NCBI GenBank assembly: GCA_017960705.1
Contig: JAGCYR010000071.1
Location: forward strand, 1 to 13,543
Direction: 5' to 3'
DNA from: Clostridia bacterium
GTDB taxonomy: Bacteria; Bacillota; Clostridia; Oscillospirales; CAG-272
Length of the DNA stretch: 13,543 nt
Below, piece after piece: positions 1-8,969 of this stretch. Position 1 is the stretch's first letter; each line of letters opens with the position of its first letter. The notes under the pieces are model-generated. The model was not told the DNA's origin. It was given only the letters and a program-made list of their open reading frames with translations, and did no database searches. Position numbers and translations under genes: made by a program.

Positions 1-803
1 AGATGGTGCGGCAGTTTGCGGATGAACCCGACCGTATCGGTGAGCAGGACCGTCTCCCCGGACGGGAGTGACAGGCGCCGCGTGGTCGGATCAAGCGTTG
101 CAAACAGTTTGTTTTCTGCAAGCACCCCCGCGTCGGTCAGACGGTTCAGAAGGGTGGATTTCCCGGCGTTGGTGTAGCCGACGAGAGCCACCTTCAGATG
201 TCCGCTCCGATCTCTGGCGGCGCGCATCACGGCGCGGTTCTCCTCAAGCTCCTCGAGCTGCCGTTCGAGGGAGGAAATACGCTCCTTCATATGCCGACGG
301 TCGGTCTCCAGTTTGGATTCACCGGGTCCTCGGGTACCGATCCCGCCGCCGAGCCGCGACATCTCGGTACCGTGCCCCACCAGCCGCGGCGCGGTATAGC
401 GGAGCTGGGCGAGCTCGACCTGCAGTTTTCCCTCACCCGAAACGGCGTGGAGCGCGAAGATATCAAGGATCAGCATACTGCGGTCGATCACGTCGACGTC
501 TCCGCCGAGATCGTCCTCGAGATTGCGGATCTGCGCCGGGGAGAGCTCCCCGTCGAAAACCACGAGCGAGACGCCGTTGTTCTCGCAGAACGTTTTGATC
601 TCTTTCACTTTCCCCGCCCCGATCAACGTGCGCGGGTCGGGCGATTCCTTGATCTGCGTGACGCGCGCGAACACGCGGCTCCCCGCGGTATCGAGCAGCC
701 GCCCCAGTTCGTCGAGCGAGCGTTCGACGGCGGGCAGATCGCTCCCCCGTTCCGCCATTCCGACGAGAACGGCGTCGGGGTGTATATTCGTCTTTTCGGT
801 CAT
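1..803 (-). CDS. hflX: GTPase HflX, ribosome-splitting GTPase (partial, C-terminus beyond window)
   Basis: HflX is a cytoplasmic GTPase that binds the 50S subunit and splits stalled or hibernating ribosomes. About 267 codons are visible; the G4 and G5 motifs and the C-terminal end lie off the left edge. The translated minus strand shows the HflX N-terminal domain (roughly residues 10-165), ending in the characteristic glycine-rich loop GGGIGTRGPGESKLETDRR (152-170). A charged helix follows at 171-200. The G domain then has the P-loop GYTNAGKST (209-217), the ATLDPTTR switch region (235-242) and G3 DTVGF (256-260). The ATG at 801-803 is preceded by AAAGGAGA about 5 bases upstream, a strong ribosome binding site, so the start is well supported. 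It lies 144 bases downstream of rpmE on the same strand. I found no convincing promoter or terminator in that gap, so it may be cotranscribed with rpmE. Family assignment is secure. Confidence 0.95.
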   Translation of the reverse strand, partial: MTEKTNIHPDAVLVGMAERGSDLPAVERSLDELGRLLDTAGSRVFARVTQIKESPDPRTLIGAGKVKEIKTFCENNGVSLVVFDGELSPAQIRNLEDDLGGDVDVIDRSMLILDIFALHAVSGEGKLQVELAQLRYTAPRLVGHGTEMSRLGGGIGTRGPGESKLETDRRHMKERISSLERQLEELEENRAVMRAARDRSGHLKVALVGYTNAGKSTLLNRLTDAGVLAENKLFATLDPTTRRLSLPSGETVLLTDTVGFIRKLPHH

Positions 804-947
804 ACTGTCTCCTTTCCTTTTGCGGTCGGAAGAACGAAAAACGGGGCGTCCGATCGCAAGCACGACCCGCCGTAGATACATTCGTATCGGATCCGGAAGA
901 TCGGTTCGCCCCTCGGACAGCCCCGAAAAAAGTCAGTTCCCGTGCAA

Positions 948-1160
948 TTACTTGTTGCCGTTCGAAATCGCAAGACGCCGCTTGAACTTATCCACGCGAC
1001 CGCCCGCGTCAACGAACTTCTGTTTGCCGGTAAAGAACGGATGACACTTCGAGCAGATATCGACGGTCATATCCCCCTTCGTAGAATGGGTAACGACGGT
1101 CTCACCGCAAGCGCATTTGATCGTGACTTCTTTATATTCCGGATGCAATCCCTTTTTCAT
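948..1160 (-). CDS. rpmE: 50S ribosomal protein L31, zinc-binding (C+) type
   Basis: Ribosomal protein L31 sits at the central protuberance of the large subunit and helps bridge the subunits. The 70-residue protein starts MKKGLHPEY, typical of the family, and has four cysteines as CxC (16, 18) and CxxC (36, 39), the zinc ribbon of the C+ form. The open frame extends seven codons further up, to an ATG at 1181. That extension contains the AAGGAGAGG ribosome binding site, 7 bases before the ATG at 1158-1160, so the shorter start is the right one. The gene has its own promoter candidate (1197-1225). It lies 92 bases downstream of sigE and 144 bases upstream of hflX, all on the minus strand. The zinc-binding form is normally the zinc-replete paralogue. 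A cysteine-free copy, if the genome has one, is not in this window. Confidence 0.97.
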   Translation of the reverse strand: MKKGLHPEYKEVTIKCACGETVVTHSTKGDMTVDICSKCHPFFTGKQKFVDAGGRVDKFKRRLAISNGNK

Positions 1161-1196
1161 TGCCTGACACCTCTCCTTCACATAAAAATCGGGAGT

Positions 1197-1225
1197 ATTA
1201 TATCATACCGTTTTTGAAAAAGCAA
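1197..1225 (-). promoter_or_regulatory. Sigma-A-type promoter with extended -10, upstream of rpmE
   Basis: On the minus strand TATAAT (1197-1202) is a perfect -10 hexamer preceded by TGA, an extended -10. A 17-base spacer leads to TTGCTT (1220-1225), a weak -35 matching 3 of 6 positions. Initiation would fall near 1190, giving an rpmE leader of about 30 bases. The -35 lies inside the inverted repeat at 1211-1240. The extended -10 makes this a good candidate despite the poor -35. Confidence 0.7.
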
Positions 1226-1240
1226 CCCTTTTTTCAAAAA
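1211..1240. repeat. Perfect AT-rich inverted repeat between sigE and rpmE
   Basis: Two 11-base arms, TTTTTGAAAAA (1211-1221) and TTTTTCAAAAA (1230-1240), are exact reverse complements separated by 8 bases. The repeat begins 12 bases past the sigE stop and covers the -35 of the rpmE promoter. As RNA it would be a weak A-U stem with no U-run after it on the minus strand, so it does not look like a classical intrinsic terminator. An operator for a dimeric repressor is the other obvious reading. It does not match the Bacillus Zur operator as I remember it. Confidence 0.6.
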
Positions 1241-1252
1241 AACTTCATTCTT

Positions 1253-1951
1253 TCATATTTTGTCCCCGATCGCCGCCCGGAGTTCCCCCATGATCTTCTT
1301 TTCGAGCCTTGATATGTAGGACTGCGAGATGCCGAGTTTGTCCGCGACCTCCTTCTGGGTCAGCTCTCTCCCGCCCCGAAGCCCGTAGCGGAGTTCGATA
1401 ATGACGCGCTCTCGTTCGGGGAGCCGCGCGACCGAATCCCGTACCAGCGCCCGCTCTTCCCGCTCCTCGATGGGACGGCAGACCGCGTCGGCTTCGCTGC
1501 CGAGAACGTCGGAGAGCAAAAGCTCGTTCCCGTCCCAATCGACGTTCAGCGGTTCGTCGAAGCTGACCTCCCGTTTCTGCCCCGCCGTCTTGCGCAGAAA
1601 CATCAGGATCTCGTTCTCTATGCAGCGCGAGGCGTAGGTCGCGAGCTTGATGTTCTTTTCGGGCGAAAAGGTCGAGATCGCCTTCATCAGCCCCATCGTG
1701 CCGATCGAGATCAGATCCTCGATCCCGACGCCGGTCCCGTCGAACTTCTTGGCGATAAAGACCACTAGCCGCAGATTGTGCTCGATCAGACGGCTCTTCA
1801 TCGCGGGATCGGTCTTCGCCCCCAAAATCGCTTCGCGTTCCTCCTCCCCCGTCAAGGGAGGGGGCAGAACGTCCGCGCCGTTGACGTAAAAGACCTCCCG
1901 CGGGGTGAAGACGCGGCGCAGAAGGTCGCGGAATCTGTTGAGTAAGTCCAT
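1253..1951 (-). CDS. sigE: RNA polymerase sporulation sigma factor, pro-sigma-E
   Basis: Sigma-E directs early mother-cell transcription during sporulation and is made as an inactive membrane-associated precursor. The 232-residue protein has an N-terminal pro-sequence of about 21 residues, hydrophobic and arginine-rich. It runs up to the FYVNG motif that aligns with the known cleavage site (YYIGG in Bacillus subtilis), so mature protein probably starts at Tyr22. Region 2 spans about 57-121, including NLRLVVFIAKKF and the highly conserved LATYASRCIENEIL stretch. Next comes the sigma-E-like segment FDEPLNVDWDGNELLLSDVLG (131-151). Region 4 carries the helix-turn-helix TQKEVADKLGISQSYISRLE (198-217). 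The ATG (1949-1951) has AAAGGAG about 10 bases upstream. It follows spoIIGA by 24 bases, the usual arrangement. In many Clostridia sigG comes next; here rpmE does. The pro-sequence is a few residues shorter than the 27 of B. subtilis. Confidence 0.97.
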   Translation of the reverse strand: MDLLNRFRDLLRRVFTPREVFYVNGADVLPPPLTGEEEREAILGAKTDPAMKSRLIEHNLRLVVFIAKKFDGTGVGIEDLISIGTMGLMKAISTFSPEKNIKLATYASRCIENEILMFLRKTAGQKREVSFDEPLNVDWDGNELLLSDVLGSEADAVCRPIEEREERALVRDSVARLPERERVIIELRYGLRGGRELTQKEVADKLGISQSYISRLEKKIMGELRAAIGDKI

Positions 1952-1975
1952 TCTCGCATATCTCCTTTCGTTTTT

Positions 1976-2827
1976 TTACGGTACGATCTCGGACGAAACG
2001 ATCCCGTCGCAGCCCTCGGCGATCCCGTTCTGGTCGCGGACGACCCCGACGACGATCGCCTCCTCCCGTCTTTTTCTACCGTCTCCGATCTCGGCGCGGT
2101 CGGGACGGAACCCGTGCATCAGCCGTTTGCCCGACACGGTCTGATACGGGATCAGATAGTAGCGCTTGCGTTCGTCGTAGGAGAGCGGCGGTTCGATCCC
2201 CTCCTCGGTCGTGAGCAGCGCCGTCGGGACCAGCCCCTCGCACGCCTTCGCGGAGAGCAGAACCACCGCCCGTCCGGTCATCGGTTCGCGCAAAAGGCAT
2301 CCCGAATCGGTCATCAGGGTATATTCGCGGGTGGTTTCTCCAACCGTGATCCTGCATCCGACCTCCCGCGGCCCGCCGACCGAGCGAAGCCGCCGGGACA
2401 GAGCGGTCAACGCCCCGGAGAGGAGGAACAAGACGAGGAAAACCAGCACCTTCCCGCCCGTATCTCCCTCGACCGCCAGCCCGCCGAACAACCGCGTGAA
2501 GAGACCGAACAGTACCGTGACCGCCCCGCCGTAGAGGAAGGAGACCACCCAGACCAGAACGATAAGCGAGAGAAAGCGCCGCCATCCGGGAAAGCCCAGC
2601 CCGATCAGGGTCAAAGCGACCCCCGACAGGAGCACCGACACGACCTGCAAGGGGTAGGTCGGGATCAGGATCAGGGCGGGAACGGCGTAGAGCGCCCCGA
2701 AGAGTGAACCGAGGATCAGCCGAAACCTTTTCAGGCGCATCCGACGAAGCCGCCCGACCGTCAAAAGGACGAGATAATCGGCTGAAAAATTGACGAGGAA
2801 CAGCACGTCGGCGTAGACCACAGGCAC
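1976..2827 (-). CDS. spoIIGA: Sigma-E processing aspartic peptidase SpoIIGA
   Basis: SpoIIGA is the septal membrane protease that removes the sigma-E pro-sequence after a signal from the forespore (SpoIIR). The 283-residue protein has five hydrophobic membrane segments in its first half, at roughly 5-24, 36-56, 60-79, 85-110 and 126-143. A soluble C-terminal domain contains the aspartic protease motif TDSG (Asp174) followed by REPMTGRAV, matching the family's D-S/T-G...DPLTG-PV pattern. Further on, YYLIPYQTVSGKRLMHGFRP (223-242) matches the conserved C-terminal region. The start is GTG (2825-2827), with AAAGGGGGG 7 bases upstream. A second GTG two codons later is possible but spaced worse. 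It is cotranscribed with sigE. A possible sporulation promoter is listed at 2870-2902. Sequence divergence is normal for this family; motif, topology and neighbour together make the call firm. Confidence 0.94.
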   Translation of the reverse strand: MPVVYADVLFLVNFSADYLVLLTVGRLRRMRLKRFRLILGSLFGALYAVPALILIPTYPLQVVSVLLSGVALTLIGLGFPGWRRFLSLIVLVWVVSFLYGGAVTVLFGLFTRLFGGLAVEGDTGGKVLVFLVLFLLSGALTALSRRLRSVGGPREVGCRITVGETTREYTLMTDSGCLLREPMTGRAVVLLSAKACEGLVPTALLTTEEGIEPPLSYDERKRYYLIPYQTVSGKRLMHGFRPDRAEIGDGRKRREEAIVVGVVRDQNGIAEGCDGIVSSEIVP

Positions 2828-2869
2828 GGCGTATCCCCCCTTTCCCCCGACGGCACGTCTTTTAAGACC

Positions 2870-2902
2870 ATTCTATGCGACGGAGGCGGAAAAAGATGTC
2901 GG
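2870..2902 (-). promoter_or_regulatory. Possible long-spacer promoter of spoIIGA-sigE
   Basis: On the minus strand TAGAAT (2870-2875, 5 of 6 to the -10 consensus) lies 21 bases from CCGACA (2897-2902, 4 of 6 to the -35 consensus). Ordinary promoters have about 17 bases. The Spo0A-activated spoIIG promoter of Bacillus subtilis is known for an abnormal spacer of about 22, which makes this pairing suggestive. I could not find a convincing Spo0A box (TGTCGAA). The same bases read CATAGAAT, which also resembles a sigma-E/sigma-K -10 element but lacks a matching -35. This is a weak call. Confidence 0.3.
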
Positions 2903-2935
2903 TCGGGCGTTCGCAGTCCCTCTTTTTTAAGCGAC

Positions 2936-2961
2936 AAAAAATCCCCCGTTTACCGGGGGAT
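2936..2961 (-). terminator. Intrinsic terminator of the gdpP-ftsH operon
   Basis: Reading the minus strand, ATCCCCCG and CGGGGGAT pair in an 8-base stem around a 5-base loop (2941-2961) and run into T6 (2941-2936). This is a textbook rho-independent terminator, about 44 bases past the ftsH stop. It is the second of two tandem hairpins. Confidence 0.9.
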
Positions 2962-2966
2962 AAAAC

Positions 2967-2993
2967 AACTCCCGCGGGGATCCCGCGGGAGTT
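2967..2993 (-). terminator. Upstream GC-rich hairpin after ftsH, tandem with the terminator
   Basis: A perfect 12-base stem, AACTCCCGCGGG (2967-2978) with CCCGCGGGAGTT (2982-2993), has a 3-base loop and starts 11 bases after the ftsH stop codon. On the minus strand it is followed only by GTTTTAT, a poor U-tract. It may serve as a 3' end stabiliser or backup to the terminator at 2936-2961. Confidence 0.7.
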
Positions 2994-3004
2994 TGGTATT
3001 TGAT

Positions 3005-5095
<2,091 letters not shown>

Positions 5096-5128
5096 TTATC
5101 TGACTCTGTACCTTTCTCTTATTCGGGT

Positions 5129-5683
5129 TCAGTTCTTTTGGTAGACCTCGGGTTTCAGGATCCCGACGTACGGGAGAGCCCGGTATTTCTCGTCGTAATC
5201 GAGACCGTAGCCGACGACGAACTCGTCGGGGATCTCGCGTCCCACGTAGTCGGGGGTGAAATCGACCTCGCGGCGCGAAGGTTTGTCGAGCAGCGTGCAG
5301 GTCCGCACCGATTTCGCGCCCTTGAGTTTCAGGTACTCGGTCAGATACGAAAGCGTGCGCCCGCTGTCGACGATATCCTCGACCACGATGACGTTGCAGT
5401 CGCCGATGTCCTTGCGCTGCAGGTCGAGATGGATGTTGATGTTGCCGGAGCTGGAGGTCCCCGCTCCATAGGAGGAGACCTTCATAAAGTCGATCTCCAC
5501 GGGAGACTGGATCTTCTTCATCAGGTCGCCCATAAAGACGACGGAACCTTTCAGGATGGCGACGAGCAGGAGCCGCCCGCCGGATTTTTCAAAATCGGCG
5601 TCGATCTCACGGGCGACCTTGGTCACGAGCGCGTCGAGTTCCTTTTCACCGATCAGTATTTCCGAGATGTCGCGATTCATCAT
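5129..5683 (-). CDS. hpt: Hypoxanthine phosphoribosyltransferase
   Basis: This purine salvage enzyme transfers phosphoribose from PRPP to hypoxanthine (and usually guanine) to give IMP or GMP. Its 184 residues match the family's usual length. The PRPP-binding signature VVEDIVDSGRTL lies at 100-111 with its acidic pair at Glu102-Asp103. The LKGS loop is at 44-47 and the flexible catalytic loop SYGAGTSSSG at 71-80. The purine-site segment near the C-terminus contains PDEFVVGYGLDY. Two ATG codons are adjacent. The first (5683) overlaps the tilS stop as ATGA. The second (5680) is better spaced from the GAGAGG upstream, so either may be used. The order tilS-hpt-ftsH is the same as in Bacillus subtilis, and the overlap suggests translational coupling to tilS. 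Confidence 0.97.
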   Translation of the reverse strand: MMNRDISEILIGEKELDALVTKVAREIDADFEKSGGRLLLVAILKGSVVFMGDLMKKIQSPVEIDFMKVSSYGAGTSSSGNINIHLDLQRKDIGDCNVIVVEDIVDSGRTLSYLTEYLKLKGAKSVRTCTLLDKPSRREVDFTPDYVGREIPDEFVVGYGLDYDEKYRALPYVGILKPEVYQKN

Positions 5684-7110
5684 ACGTCCGTCCTCTCATG
5701 ATATGATCCCGCGTATTCTTCTACGCGGTCGGTAAGTCCGCCAAAGATCGAAAAAACGAGGACCTCGCCGTCGGCGTTCCGTCCGTCGCATCCCTCCCGC
5801 ACGGCGAAACCCGGAATCCAGAAAACGCCGGTATCGTCCGCGAAAATCGGATAGTCGCGTCGGATCTCGCGGGGGACGCGGTGCGACGAGAGCACCGTCC
5901 GTACCTCGTGGGTCATCCCGCCGTAAACGATCCGGTCGCCCGGAGCGGGAGGTCTCACGACTACGGTCCCTTCTATTGTAGCAGAAGAAAGAATGACTTT
6001 TTTAGACAGATTGTAAACATTTGAAGAAGCGATTGTTTCGGCGGCGTTCCGACAGACCGAAAAGCCGACCGTATCGCCCGAAAAACCGATCTTGTTCACG
6101 CCCGGGTAGAGTTCGACGGGTCCACGCGACGGCTCGGTTTCGTTTTTCTTGAAAGTCGCCAGATCCCCGACGCAGGAGAACGAGATCCCGCCGGGAAAGG
6201 CGACCGACCCGTCGCTTTCCTTCCTAATTTGCGCAGACGCGGCGTCGATATGCACCGCCTCCGGCATTTCGGAGGAGATCCGCGCGTATTCCGTAAAAAG
6301 CACGCGTTTCAGAACGGGATCGGGGAGACTTGCGAGCAAAGAACGCCGGGTCCTGTCCGTTTCCGGCACGGCTGCGGCGATCCCCTGAAGATACGCGTCG
6401 TCCTCACGGAACCGGACGGCGCAATCGTAGAGCATTCTGCCGGGGTCGGGGGTCAGATGCGCGAGCCGCGGCAGGATCTCGTGACGGAGATAATTCCGGG
6501 CGCAGAACGGATCGGCGTTGGTCGAGTCGCAGACGAACGGGATCCCGAGCGCCGTCAGCGTGTCGCGGATGGTGTTTGACGGGACGTCGAGGATGGGGCG
6601 GATGACGTTCCCGCGCGTTACGGGGATCCCCGCGGCGCCCTCTGTCCCGCATCCGCGCAGCAGACGGAACAGTACCGTTTCCGCCGCGTCGTCGCGGTTG
6701 TGCGCGGTCGCGATATACTTGAAACCGTTATCCGCGAGCCCCTTTTGCAGGGCTTCGTAGCGCAAACGTCTGGCGGCGGTCTCGATACTCTCCCCCGTTT
6801 CCCGACAGGTCGCGGGAACGTCGACCGAAACGACGGTCAGGGGAACGCCGAGTTCGGCGAGCGTTTTTTTACAAAACTCCGCGTCGGACCTCGATTCCTC
6901 CCCGCGGATGCCGTGCTCGACGTGCAGCGCCGCGAGAGGAAACCCGATCTTATCCCGCAAAACGAGAAGAACGCGGAGCAGAAAGGTCGAATCCGCGCCG
7001 CCCGAATAGGCGACGAGGACGCCGTCCCGCTCCGTAAGGTTCACGCCCGCCTTGGCAAGCAGCCTTTCGGCGTCCCCGGCAAACGGGAGAAAGGTCGGAC
7101 GGGACGCCAT
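5680..7110 (-). CDS. tilS: tRNA(Ile)-lysidine synthase
   Basis: TilS attaches lysine to C34 of the CAU-anticodon isoleucine tRNA, changing its decoding from AUG to AUA; this is usually essential. In 476 residues the N-type PP-loop ATPase core shows SGGADS (36-41), HVEHGIRGEES (63-73), ATAHNRDDAAET (134-145), and CDSTN followed by RNYLRHEILP (194-214), all TilS hallmarks. The C-terminal tRNA-binding domain covers roughly the last 110 residues. The start ATG overlaps the dnaB stop (TAATG), and the end overlaps hpt by ATGA, so it is probably coupled on both sides. A short segment around positions 5970-6045, encoding the linker to the C-terminal domain, is markedly more AT-rich than the rest of the gene and carries a possible internal promoter. 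Length is normal for Firmicutes. Confidence 0.96.
   Translation of the reverse strand: MASRPTFLPFAGDAERLLAKAGVNLTERDGVLVAYSGGADSTFLLRVLLVLRDKIGFPLAALHVEHGIRGEESRSDAEFCKKTLAELGVPLTVVSVDVPATCRETGESIETAARRLRYEALQKGLADNGFKYIATAHNRDDAAETVLFRLLRGCGTEGAAGIPVTRGNVIRPILDVPSNTIRDTLTALGIPFVCDSTNADPFCARNYLRHEILPRLAHLTPDPGRMLYDCAVRFREDDAYLQGIAAAVPETDRTRRSLLASLPDPVLKRVLFTEYARISSEMPEAVHIDAASAQIRKESDGSVAFPGGISFSCVGDLATFKKNETEPSRGPVELYPGVNKIGFSGDTVGFSVCRNAAETIASSNVYNLSKKVILSSATIEGTVVVRPPAPGDRIVYGGMTHEVRTVLSSHRVPREIRRDYPIFADDTGVFWIPGFAVREGCDGRNADGEVLVFSIFGGLTDRVEEYAGSYHERTDV
5975..5983 (-). promoter_or_regulatory. Possible extended -10 element inside tilS, ahead of hpt-ftsH
   Basis: On the minus strand TGC is followed by TACAAT (5 of 6 to consensus), an extended -10 pattern, inside an AT-rich patch of otherwise GC-rich coding sequence. 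No good -35 lies at 16-18 bases; there is only an A-rich stretch near 5998-6004. A transcript from here would begin about 290 bases before hpt and would supply hpt and ftsH independently. This is speculative. Confidence 0.25.
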
Positions 7111-8480
7111 TATCCGGCGCTCCCTGTCCCGGGCGTATTGGTCTTTTCAGAAGTAATGAACTTGGTGAACTGACCGTTCCAGGTCATCTTGACGTCCTGC
7201 AGGGCGCCGTGGCGGTTCTTCGCGATGATGACCTCGGCGGTGTTGACCTCGACGTTCGCCTGCGCCTTCGCGCTCTTGGTGCCCATATAGTATTCTTCAC
7301 GGTATAGGAACAGGACGATATCGGCGTCCTGCTCGATCGCGCCCGAGTCGCGAAGGTCGGACAGCATCGGCTTTTTGCTCTCTCTCTGTTCGGGTCCGCG
7401 CGACAGTTGCGCGCAGCAGACGACCGGGACCGAGAGCTCTTTCGCCATGATTTTCAGGTTACGCGAGATATCCGCGACCTCCTGGACGCGGCTCTCGATG
7501 TTGCGCGACGCCTGCATCAGCTGCAGGTAGTCGACGCCCCCACGACCCAGGTTCTTCACCCGGCGTAGGTTCGCCTTCATATCGGCGACGGTGATGCCGG
7601 ACGTATCGTCGATCAGGATCTCGCAGCCCGCCAGCATAGCGGTCGCGTCTGCGATCCTTTGCCAGTCCTCGGGACGGATCTCGCCCGTGCGGAGAGCGTG
7701 GCTGTCGACCATCGCCTCGCTCGAGAGCATACGGTTGACCAACTGCTCGGCGGACATTTCAAGCGAGAAGATACAGACGGCTTTCCCGGTCGCCTTCGCC
7801 GCGTTGACGGCGATGTTCATGGCAAAGCTCGTCTTCCCCATTCCGGGACGGGCGCCGACCAGAACCAGATCCGCGGGTCCGAGCTGGACCAGCACGCGGT
7901 CGAGGTCGGAAAAGCCGGTGCGGACGCCGGAATCGACCACCTTATGCTCGGAACGGTCGACCAACTCCTGAAAAACGGTTTTCAGAATATCCTTGACGTG
8001 CCGGAACTCGCGGGAACCCTTGTTCTGCGTGAGCTCGAAGATCCGCTGTTCGGCGGCGTCGACCACGCGGGACGCGTCGCCCTGCTCGGAATACGCCTCC
8101 TCGGAGATCTCGTCGCAGGCGGAGATCAGCCGGCGGAGCATCGCCTTTTCCTTGACGATCTTGGCGTAGTCGCGGATGTTCTGCGCGGAGGGGACGACCT
8201 GCGCGATCTGCGTCAGGTACTGGATCCCGCCGCTCTTGTCGCGGTAGCCGCCCTGCACGAGCGCGTCGACCAGCGTCACCGTGTCGATCGTCCGGTTTTT
8301 CAAGAACATTTCCTGAATCGCCGAAAAGATCGCCCGATGCTCCTCCATATAGAAATCGTCGGGCGTGAGCTGTCCCGCGATCCTCTCGAAACTCTCGGGT
8401 TTGACGAGGATCGAGCCCAGCACCGACTGTTCCGCCTCGACAGAGAACGGAAGTTTTCGCATCAGATCAGACGTTTCCAT
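7110..8480 (-). CDS. dnaB: Replicative DNA helicase DnaB (DnaC in Bacillus nomenclature)
   Basis: DnaB is the hexameric 5'-3' helicase of the replication fork. The 456 residues comprise the DnaB N-terminal domain (about 9-110), a linker helix and the RecA-like motor (about 182-443). Walker A is GARPGMGKTS (209-218). The catalytic glutamate is in FSLEM (Glu241). Walker B is VDYLQLM (Asp317), and the DLRDSGAIEQDADIV segment (375-389) is intact. The residues just before the Walker B aspartate read LGRGGVD, where the family has a hydrophobic beta strand such as LGLVVID. This could be real divergence or two compensating small indels. The ATG has GGAGGG 9 bases upstream, overlapping the end of rplI. 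The gene follows rplI by 5 bases and overlaps tilS by one base. gdpP-rplI-dnaB is a conserved Firmicutes order. Confidence 0.96.
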   Translation of the reverse strand: METSDLMRKLPFSVEAEQSVLGSILVKPESFERIAGQLTPDDFYMEEHRAIFSAIQEMFLKNRTIDTVTLVDALVQGGYRDKSGGIQYLTQIAQVVPSAQNIRDYAKIVKEKAMLRRLISACDEISEEAYSEQGDASRVVDAAEQRIFELTQNKGSREFRHVKDILKTVFQELVDRSEHKVVDSGVRTGFSDLDRVLVQLGPADLVLVGARPGMGKTSFAMNIAVNAAKATGKAVCIFSLEMSAEQLVNRMLSSEAMVDSHALRTGEIRPEDWQRIADATAMLAGCEILIDDTSGITVADMKANLRRVKNLGRGGVDYLQLMQASRNIESRVQEVADISRNLKIMAKELSVPVVCCAQLSRGPEQRESKKPMLSDLRDSGAIEQDADIVLFLYREEYYMGTKSAKAQANVEVNTAEVIIAKNRHGALQDVKMTWNGQFTKFITSEKTNTPGTGSAG

Positions 8481-8485
8481 CCGAC

Positions 8486-8929
8486 TTATCCCTCCACAGA
8501 AACCGTGAATTTACCTTCGATCCCCTCGTACAATTTGACCGAGATCCCGTAGGTCCCGTGCGCCTTGATCGGGCTGTCGAGCGAGATCTTGCGCTTGTCG
8601 ACCGTCTGTCCGATCTTTTCGGCGAGCGCCGCGGCGATCTCTTTGTTCGTCACCGCGCCGTAGAGCCGCCCGTCGCCGCCCGAGGGCGCCTTGATGTGCA
8701 GCACGACTCCCTTGAGTTTCTCCGAAAGTTCGCGCGCAGCTTTCTTTTCTTCCTCGATCCGGTGCTGCTCGGCTTCGCGCTTCCCTTTCAGCTGGTTCTG
8801 CGCCTGCGCGTCGGCGGGGATCGCCTTCTTCTGCGGGAAAAGGAAGTTGCGGGCGAACCCGTCCGAGACCTCGACGATCTGATCCTTTTTCCCTTGTCCT
8901 TTCACGTCCTGTAACAGAATGACTTTCAT
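8486..8929 (-). CDS. rplI: 50S ribosomal protein L9
   Basis: L9 binds 23S rRNA through its N-terminal domain and reaches along the outside of the 50S subunit; it contributes to reading-frame fidelity. The 147-residue product has the N-terminal signature MKVILLQDVKGQGKKD and the conserved GFARNFLFPQKKAIPA (about residues 24-39). The long charged connecting helix spans about 44-74. The C-terminal domain carries GRLYGAVTNKEIA and ends in FTVSVEG. The frame can be opened two codons earlier at a TTG (8935). The ATG at 8927-8929 has AGAGG 9 bases upstream and gives the standard family N-terminus, so I use it. It lies 40 bases downstream of gdpP and 5 bases upstream of dnaB in the same transcript. 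Confidence 0.97.
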   Translation of the reverse strand: MKVILLQDVKGQGKKDQIVEVSDGFARNFLFPQKKAIPADAQAQNQLKGKREAEQHRIEEEKKAARELSEKLKGVVLHIKAPSGGDGRLYGAVTNKEIAAALAEKIGQTVDKRKISLDSPIKAHGTYGISVKLYEGIEGKFTVSVEG

Positions 8930-8969
8930 TTTCAAAAACCTCTTATTTCACTTGTTTCACTTGCTGCGG

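Noticed and set aside
804..947. Possible terminator or promoter between rpmE and hflX
   Set aside because: Only imperfect structures are visible: a 5-pair GATAC-GAAT-GTATC hairpin, and a bulged stem before CCCCGTTTTT on the minus strand. There is no -10 like those at rpmE or gdpP. Not strong enough to annotate.
2114..2707. A 197-codon plus-strand frame opposite spoIIGA
   Set aside because: Gln/Glu/Arg/Pro-rich shadow of the membrane-protein codons, with no motif and no start signal.
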